Below are positions 56,691 to 64,000 of a stretch of 64,000 nt of DNA, piece by piece. The number at the start of each line of letters is the position of its first letter. The first letter of the stretch is position 1. This DNA is from Progne subis subis (Eukaryota > Chordata > Aves > Passeriformes > Hirundinidae), in contig JAKJHU010001662.1 of NCBI GenBank assembly GCA_022316685.1, forward strand, positions 1 through 64,000. The letters are read 5' to 3'. The translations under genes and the position numbers were made by a program. The notes below the pieces were generated by a model. It was not told the origin of the DNA. It did no database searches and saw nothing but the letters and a program-made list of their open reading frames with translations.

Positions 56691-57344
56691 ATCCTGACAA
56701 ACCATGGCTCTGCCTTGAGTTCCCTCTGGTCTAGAGCAGTTCATTAGGAAGTTTTCCTGCTGCAGTTATGGAGAAATATTTCAAAGAGCTTCTAAGTAAT
56801 ATGTAGTTCTGTTTTAAAAGGTGTATTTAATTTCTGTTCTCATTACACAAGAGGTGATTGCAGCATTCTGTGGTTGATACTGATCCAGGGTCTCCCAAGG
56901 AGGTCTGGCCTGCTCAGAGAAGCTGTGCCTTGAGGTCTGACCCAGTGTGGACAACCTTGCTCCACATTCCCAAACCACATCCATCTCTTCTCACTCACCT
57001 GGGACCTGCTTTCCTTGGAGACCTGGCTGCACTTAGCCAAAGAAGGATTTTCTTCATTCTTTTAAAGCAATCTAAAACTCCTGAGTTTCCCCAGTGAAAA
57101 CAGAAACCCTCCTCAAGTGGGCCAAGCCCAAGGTGCCACCAAGAGCACTGCAGCCCTGCCCTGGGCCAGGAGTGAGGGTGGATCATCATCCCAACCTGCC
57201 CTGGGCCATTGCAAGGGGCTGTGGCCATGGACACTGCACTGACCCCACTGCTGGCTTTGGATCCCTCATCCCTTCAAGTTCCCTTGGAAAGCGCCCCAAG
57301 GACCCATTTCTGCAGCCAGGTTCCATGGCCAGGGGGGATGTGGG

Positions 57345-57460
57345 GGGCTGCAGGTGGTCAATGCCCCATCCCTGGAAACATTCAAGTCCAGCTGGGACAG
57401 GGCTCTGAACAACCTGATGTGGTGAAAGATGTCCCTGCTCATCCCAGGCCTGGACAAGAG
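57345..57460 (+). mobile_element. CR1 LINE fragment, right arm
   Basis: Inverted copy of 15986-16110, with CCCCATCCCTGGAAACATTC in forward CR1 orientation. Confidence 0.7.
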
Positions 57461-57479
57461 GCCTGAGTGAGGCCTGAAC

Positions 57480-59330
57480 AGCAGGCCCTGAGCCAAAGGT
57501 GACCTCTGCATCAACCTTCAACCAAAGGTTATCTTTGTATCTGCTCATTAGTGAAATATGCATGGTCATTAGCAGTGATAGATGTATCCACTCATTAGTG
57601 AGACATGTATTGACCTTTCTGTGTTTAGAAGCCAGACAAGGCCATGAAATCTGACATCTGGCCTTGTTTGGGGCTGGATGGTCAAAGTCACCTCCCTTGG
57701 TTCCTCCTTGGGCCCTGGCCAGGCTTTGGGAGGGACCCAAGAGGAGGATGAAACCAGCTGTTCCTGCCCTAGAAGTGCTGTCAGTTGGTTTATTCAGCAC
57801 TATCAGAGCTGGGCCCTCTCCCAGCCAGGTTGGAGCCTCACCTGTGGCTGGAGGCACCTGCAGCAATTCCCAGTGTCCGGGAGTGGCTCTGCAGTCCTTG
57901 GCTGGGACAGCTTCCCCCAGCTGATGTGTGCATGTGGGTGATGGGAAAGTCTGAGGGGACTGGTGATGGATCTTTCTCAATCCCTGCAGGCAATCTTTGG
58001 TAGTGATGGTTGGAAGTGCAGTACTGAGACTTGTCAAAGAAGAGATACAGTCTCAAGAAAAAAAAGGGGGATTTGATAAAGAACGGAGAATAGCCACTAA
58101 GTAGGCATCTTTTAAAAGGAACACGAATTATAGCTTGGAGTAATGAAAATGAAGGTCATGTAATTGTAGAACTACAGGCAGTGCCTTTGTGCTGGCTTGA
58201 AGGGAAAACCAGCGAGAGACTCCAAGCCAGAAAAAAACCCAACAATTTAATAGGAGAGGATAAAAAAGGTAAAATAAAAAAATAAAACACATGCAATGGT
58301 ACAAAAGATCACTGTCAGAGTCAGAATACAACCTGATTCCCTGTGGTAGTGGTAGAAGTCCAGATGAAGTGGTCTGGTTGAAGCAGTGATCCCCAGAAAG
58401 GTCTGGTAGCTCTTGTCCTCTGGGAATCCAGTGGGTAAGGCTGCCTGTGCTGTCCCAAATCCCAGATTCTATCCAGGTGGGAATGCTTGGCTCCTCCCCC
58501 TGGGCACAGCATCTCACAATGGGCTGATATCATTTTATCAGTCTTGTAATAGGTCCTTGTTTGCCCATCAAACAGAGATAGCTCCTGGAGGGAGTTATCT
58601 ATCAGGAAGGCATTGATGGGCCATTAACAGAAGATATTCTGGAGGCAGGGGGCAAAGGGAAACAGTGCGCAACTTAGATTCAACATTTCATGTAGATGGT
58701 GATAGAATACATACTTTGGGCACATCTTACATTGTAACCTAGGGCAGCCTTGATGCCTAATACCTAAATCTAAGGCTCTGGTTTTTAAAGAAATGTTATG
58801 AAGGTTGTCGTTCATCTGTAGGTCAAAGCTCTATCTGAAGTACCGAGGTCGGAACACAAGGTCCTGGCTGAGGCCTGAACACCAGGCCCTGATGCAAAGC
58901 TGACCTCTAGATGAACCTTCCAACCAAATGTTATATTCCCATCTGCTCATTAACAAAGCATTGTTAGCAATATGATCTCGGTATGTGTTCATTGGTGAAA
59001 CATGCATTTACCTTTCTGTATTTAGAATCTGGACAAGGCCCCATCTGGCTTTGTTTGGAGCTGTAGGATCAAAGTCAACTCCCTTGGTTCCTCCTTGAGC
59101 CCTGGCCAGGCTTTGGGAAACCAAGTGGAGAATGATACCAGATGTTCCCACACTAGGAGTGATGTCAGATTGTTTGTTTAACAGTGTAAAAGCTGGGCCT
59201 TCTCCAAGTGAGATTGGAGCCTCATTGTCTGCAAAGGTGGGTGCACCTGCAGCAATTCCAGTGTCTGGGAGTGGTTCTGCAGTCCTTGGCTGTGAAAGGA
59301 TTAGAAGCACTGTGTCTGGGCATACTTTGG
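57480..59330. repeat. Paired direct repeats, right arm
   Basis: The two units (57480-57960 and 58870-59330) and their AT-rich middle are the inverse of 14100-15985. No gene lies in the middle part. Confidence 0.7.
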
Positions 59331-59472
59331 CAAGGATAAGATACACATGGAAGCTAACAAATGTTAACCACAAGCTTAAGACACGTGATAAAACTTGTCA
59401 AGAAATAGGGAACAAAACTTGCAGAAATGAAGGACAGAGCTTGCCAAAACCAGTGAGGAAGTTGCTGAAATG

Positions 59473-59830
59473 GTAAACAAGAGACTGTGCATGCCTAGAG
59501 GAGAAAGGTGAAAAGGGCACGGCGATGAAGACGTCCATCTTTCATCAGGGGACTACTGAGGATGACATGGAGCCTTCCTCAGTGCCACCACCAGGGTGCT
59601 GTGCCTGCGCCTCACCTATGCTAATGATAGTAACGAGTTCTAAGATGCAGTTTACATAACCACACATTTCCTAAGGAAAACTATGAATATGCATAAAGTG
59701 TAACCATATATTGTCATCTGCTGTGTGCCTGTGTGTGTGCTGTTGGGAGGAGATATCTTCATGCACCCGGTCTGCTGAATAAAGCAAATCCCCGCTTCTT
59801 GACTTTGTCTCAGAAGTGTCTCTTGGCCCA
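59473..59830 (+). mobile_element. Probable solo LTR, right arm
   Basis: Forward copy of the element at 13606-13966. It has ATGCATAAAGTG, then AATAAA at 59778-59783, then CTTGACTTTGTCTCAGAAGT. Confidence 0.6.
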
Positions 59831-59844
59831 GTTTGGGACGATTC

Positions 59845-60005
59845 ACTTCCATGGGGTTCTGTCAGTCCCAGTGGAACCTTGGTGCCATATTGTTCCACAG
59901 CCTCACAATGCTCTCCTGGCTTCCATGGGGTCCCTCTGTGACTCACTGCAGCCTTGGTTCCATCAGGGTCTCTTGGGTTCCATGGTGCACAAGCTTTTTC
60001 CACAT
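59845..60005. repeat. Degenerate 37-bp repeat, right arm
   Basis: Inverse of 13450-13605. TTCCATGGGGTCCC-type phrases recur at about 37 bp. Confidence 0.6.
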
Positions 60006-60109
60006 CTGAGCCTTGCTTCCAGGAGTTCCATCGACTGACAGCGGCCATCTGCATTCCATGAGGCCCAGCTAGATCACAGCAGAGCCTTGCTTTCATCAGG
60101 CTCCAATAC

Positions 60110-60745
60110 CTGTTCTGTCAACTGATGGGGGAGATTTAAAGAACACAGAAACTGATAGAAAGAATGGTCTTATTCTACTGTGAGTATTAAGGCAACACAA
60201 AAGTAAAATGATACATTCAGTAAAACTATGTGCTTGGCTTTAGCAACAAGCAAAAAGATGCAAGGTAACACCTAATCATTATTAGGAGAGAAAGGGTAGG
60301 GATTGAGAAAGATCCATCACCAATTGCCTAAATACTCCACCATCATCCAGAGTCTGCAGTCGCTGGGGAGCCCTGTTTCACAGCAAGGACCTGGAGAACC
60401 TTTCCAAGCAATTGAGAAAATCCTATGTGGTGAATCCACCTGTAGATGAGGTCTCTGAATTTGTTCTGGAAGTGGGTGCAGTTTTATAGGCCCAAATTAG
60501 CAAGTCAAAGTGACTTGATCGTATTTTTAGCACATAAACTCCTCGATCTCATGGCACTTTTCCTGACTAAGAAGGTCCAGGACTGTGCCAGATCCCAGTC
60601 CTTGGCTTGGAGGGTTTCCCCTAAAATATCCTACAGCTCCTATTCATGTCAGTTGGGAAGTTTCTTAAAATAATACATTTCTTGCAGATAACTGTGTGAG
60701 ATTATGTGAAAGTCTCTAAAGCAGCCGATTTGGTGTTAAAGAGCT
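60110..60745 (-). mobile_element. Probable retroviral LTR, right arm
   Basis: Inverse of 12690-13340, with the reversed CAGTTTTATAGG TATA-like box near 60480. Confidence 0.45.
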
Positions 60746-60769
60746 GGCAAGCACCTCAGTCATCTATTT

Positions 60770-62624
60770 CTAGCTAAATAAAACTGATGATGTTAGTCAC
60801 ATAATGCCCAGGGCTCATCTTGTAAGTCAGCTCTGGCTGAGGCCAGCCACTCAGGCCTAAGCACATCAGGAGCTGAAGTGACCACGACTGGGAATGGCAA
60901 AAACACCCACTGGGACTGGCCCAGAGGCCCCGGGACTCCCTGGCATGGATCACCTCAGGAGACAGTATTTCAGGGAGCCCAAAGGACTTTTGGGAGAGCT
61001 GCTGTGGAGACAGAGGGAATTCCACAGCTGAATCCCTTGCCTGGGCTCCAGAGGACCCTTCTGCTGTGGGGCTGCTGAGGCTGGAGGAACAGCAGGTACC
61101 CATGGCCACCCCAAAACAGGGCCCCGTTGGCAACAGGGCACCGACCGGGACTGCGGGACCCCATCCCTGGGATGAGTCAGGAACTGGAGAGCTGGGAGTG
61201 CTCAGCCAGAGCCGCTGAGCCTCCAACAGCCCCACATGGGCAGAGCGTGAGCCCAGTGGGGAGTGGCCACTGACAGCACTGTGGGGGCCTGAACCAAGTC
61301 CCAGCCCCACTGAGAGCGGCTGTGCCGGACACCCTGGAACTCCAGGACCAGCTGGAGTCCGAGGCAGCCAAGTGGTGCCACCATCGATGTTCCTTTCTTC
61401 CCCCTCAGAAAGGACACTGGGAAGCTGAGGAAGTGGGAATGAAAGGAGTCGGGATGGTAGAAGTTGTGGAAGCTGTAGAACAGCACTAACACGAGGAACA
61501 CAAACTCTTCTAAGAAAGGAGGGCATAAATCCCTGGTATGCAGCATCCTGCCTGAGAAACCCATTCCCAGAATTACCAACATAAAACCATCCTCCAATTC
61601 TCTGGATTGTGTCCTGACCCACTAAAACCTTTCCACCAGACTGAACCTCTGAAGTGGGATTGATGGAGGAAACCTGAACCCTGAGCCATGCCAGCGTCAG
61701 TGCCCAGGAGCATCCCCTGGCGCTGTTTAACACAGCTCTGCAGGAACTGGGATGCAAACAGGACAAACTTGAGCATCTCCCACCATCAGATACCTCAAAG
61801 GTTACACAGCAACACAGCTATGACTCTCCCAAACTGGATTCAGGAATGGCATCCCTAATGCAGCCATTAGATCCAGATCTACCCAGATCCCTTTGGCACT
61901 CCTGCTTTTGCTGTCTCTCTGCCTCCTCTCCCTGCCCAAAGGAGGCTCCTCTCTCCCCTCTCCCTGCCCTGACAAGACAGTCACACAAATAAAGATGTGG
62001 GATTGCCAGGTGCTGAGGGGTTGTAGAAGGAGCCTTCTCCAGGTCTGGCCTGTTTCCAAAACCCACACTTGCTCCTGCAGCAAGGAACCTCCTTGTTCAC
62101 CCTCTCCAAGGTGTCAAGCTCAGGAAGGATTCCTGACACTCTGTCCAGCTGGGAGAGCTCCCGTGCCTGCAGATAAGGGGAAAAACCAAACAGAGGAATG
62201 CTGGGGGATTGACATTGTGACATGGGGACACCTGTTATTTCCCAGTGACAAACAAAAATGTGGAATGGTGCCAGAGCTTGTTTTGATCTACATGAAACTT
62301 TGACAAACATCCCTCCTCCTGACAGCGACTCCTCTGCAGCTGCTCTGGGAGATCTCCTGTGCCAGTCCAGTAAGAGGAGATTTCACTGGTGCTGAGGTGC
62401 TCGAGGGGCCCATTTCAATGCTCTGCTAAGTCCAAGGACATTGTGTTTCCCAAGGAGCAACGTTCCTTTCTGGCACTCACTGCCCCATGAGGGACATTAT
62501 TCAGTGGCTGCTGTTGGGTGAGTTACGGCCACAGGGAGAGGGAGGAGGAGATGATCCCACCCATGGCTGCTGCTGGTGCAGACATTGGTGGGATAAAGCT
62601 GAAACAGAGCTTCAGCATCTCTCC
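60770..62624. other. Intervening DNA with no recognised gene, right arm
   Basis: Inverse of 10821-12690. A minus-strand open frame of 330 codons (61766-60774) is closed in the left arm by indels and has no domain, so I do not call it a gene. Confidence 0.4.
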
Positions 62625-63070
62625 CAAAATCACAGAATCACAAAATGGCTTGGTTCAGAAGAGATCTTAAAATTCATCTTGTTCCATCCCCTGCCATGGG
62701 CAGGGACACTTTCCACTATCCCAGGCTGCTCCAAGTCCTGTCCAACCTGGCCTTGGACACTTCCAGGACCAGGGGCAGCTTCTCTGGGCAAGCTGTGATC
62801 TCTGCCCAGGTGAGAGGGACAGGACCTGAAGGAACAGCTGGAGGCGGGCCAGGCAGCTGTGGCTGGAGACCAGAAAGCTTCCCCCAGGGGCTGACACACC
62901 AGGCTCCCCAGGGAATGGTCACAGCTGTGAGGCTGCCGCAGCTCCAGGAGCCTTTGGACACCGCTCCCGGGAATGCCCAGGCTGCCACTGTTGGGCTGTC
63001 TGTGCAGGGCCAGGGCCTGCACTCCATGATCCCGCTGCCTCCCTCCCAGCTCAGCCCCTTCTGCAGTTCT
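62625..63070. mobile_element. Two abutting CR1 fragments, right arm
   Basis: 62625-62880 is the minus-strand CR1 end (reversed tail AATCACAGAATCACAAAATG). 62880-63070 is the plus-strand piece. They match 10375-10820 in reverse. Confidence 0.75.
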
Positions 63071-64000
63071 CACCCTTGGGCTCAGCCTTTGTGTCTCCTC
63101 CAGGCGCTGGCAGAGCTCTTGGGGCCGGGGCAGGAGCGGCACAGCCCCAGCGTTCCCCTCTCTGTGACACCACGGTGGGGACAGCTCCAACGTTCCCTGC
63201 CTGGAGACGCTCCAAGGGAAGCGTCCAGAGCCACAGCCAGACAGCAAAACTGAGCGGGCACTGAGCACCCCCGGCCTGGGCTGATGTGCATTGCTGTGCA
63301 CACAGCTCGGGGAAGGTCCCCCTGGCCACCTCCACAGTGCCACAGGCAAGTGCACATAGAGTTACAGAGCTCTGCCCAGAGCTGACAGGGGGTGTTAATA
63401 AGTAAGAACCAAAAAAACCTCAAAAAACCTAGCAAACAACAACAAAAAAACCCAAACCAAAATAGAGAAACCCCACCCCGCAAAAAAAACCCAAAACGGA
63501 TCAACAAAAACAAACTCAAAAAAACTCCAGAAAGAAACAACAAGACAAACAACAACAAAAATTAAAAACAGACAAACATCAAACCATAAATAAAAACAAA
63601 CAAGCAACAGCAAAAATAAAACCAAAGAAGAAAAAGTACTTCCCCCCAGCAGAGCTGTTCCATCCTTAATACCTGCACACAGAAAAGACCTTCATTTGCA
63701 AAAAAATGAAGAGTCATTGGGCACATTTGCAGTAAAAGCAGGTTTAGGACAGGATTTCAGCAGAACTGTTCTCAGCTGGGAAAAAAAAGGCCCCTTGGAA
63801 ACGCAGATCCTCAAACCACAGGGCAGAAAAGGGCACTGAATTCCCCTCTCCTGACACACAAACCCTGTTCTCAGGCTGTTTCCCACATAGGATCCTTCTG
63901 GAGGACTGCAGAAAGCTGTGAGGCACTTCTACCTTCTCCACGTTTTGTGCCCTAAAGCTGCCTGGGAGAAGAAATTTAGGCTCAGCTCTGGTGGCACAAT
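63071..64000. other. Block R, A-rich tract and outer flank, right arm
   Basis: 63071-63350 is inverted block R. 63390-63640 is the A-rich complement of the T-rich tract at 9740-10030, though strongly diverged from it. 63650-64000 continues as the inverse of 9359-9730. No gene is seen. Confidence 0.55.

Larger units (their letters stand above)
51365..64000 (-). repeat. Right arm of the large inverted repeat, cut by the window end
   Basis: Reverse complement of 9359-22115. It carries, in reverse order, an olfactory-receptor relic, the 150-bp array, the paired repeats, the LTR-like pieces, the 37-bp repeat, CR1 pieces, block R and the A-rich tract. Similarity begins at a CTGGGCACAGCTGCTGTGCC phrase near 51385. 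Confidence 0.92.

Noticed and set aside
60774..61766. Minus-strand open frame of 330 codons
   Set aside because: The same sequence in the left arm is split into several frames, and there is no signal peptide or domain. It is not supported as a gene.

Overview
The window looks like gene-poor, repeat-dense DNA from a bird, most likely a songbird. The evidence is: many fragments of the avian LINE CR1, several ending in the CR1-type ATTCTGTG tail; three relics of the olfactory-receptor family that is expanded in birds (group 14-like); two degraded endogenous retroviruses; and many LTR-like pieces. No bacterial-type gene, tRNA or rRNA was seen. Species and chromosome cannot be read from the sequence.

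The architecture is the main result. A unit of about 7.2 kb carrying one olfactory-receptor relic occurs twice in direct orientation (copy A 3226-10560, copy B 16197-23340). The segment 9359-22115 (end of A, the intervening DNA and most of B) occurs again in inverted orientation at 51365-64000 and runs off the window. The layout is A - intervening - B - 29 kb spacer - B' - intervening' - A'. The spacer has its own duplication: 22.9-25.1 kb recurs at 36.5-38.6 kb, and part of it recurs inverted at 34.9-35.5 kb.

Region by region: 1-1700 holds a CR1 end, a 41-bp minisatellite rich in X-box-like sequence and a 68-bp minisatellite. 3.2-10.6 kb is copy A, 10.8-16.2 kb is intervening DNA with LTR-like pieces, and 16.2-23.3 kb is copy B. 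23.3-24.5 kb holds GGGAT and polypurine tracts. 24.5-33.3 kb is ERV1 (minus strand, gammaretrovirus-like), in which no integrase was recognised and an unidentified Cys-rich region lies between RNase H and env. 33.5-38.6 kb is a patchwork of LTR-like pieces and duplicated blocks. 38.56-42.57 kb is ERV2 (minus strand: two LTRs, a tRNA-Phe-type primer site, beta-like gag, gamma-type env, no pol). 42.6-48 kb holds a direct duplication around a candidate host gene with a TATA box and CRE-like promoter. 49.1-50.65 kb holds two CR1 pieces around a 37-bp minisatellite. From 51.37 kb on is the inverted arm.

Almost nothing here is an intact protein-coding gene. The olfactory receptors each carry disabling lesions, and both retroviruses are broken by stops, frameshifts and missing genes. 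The only candidate for a live host gene is the short TATA-driven unit at 44.0-45.3 kb, and its frame is not continuous either.
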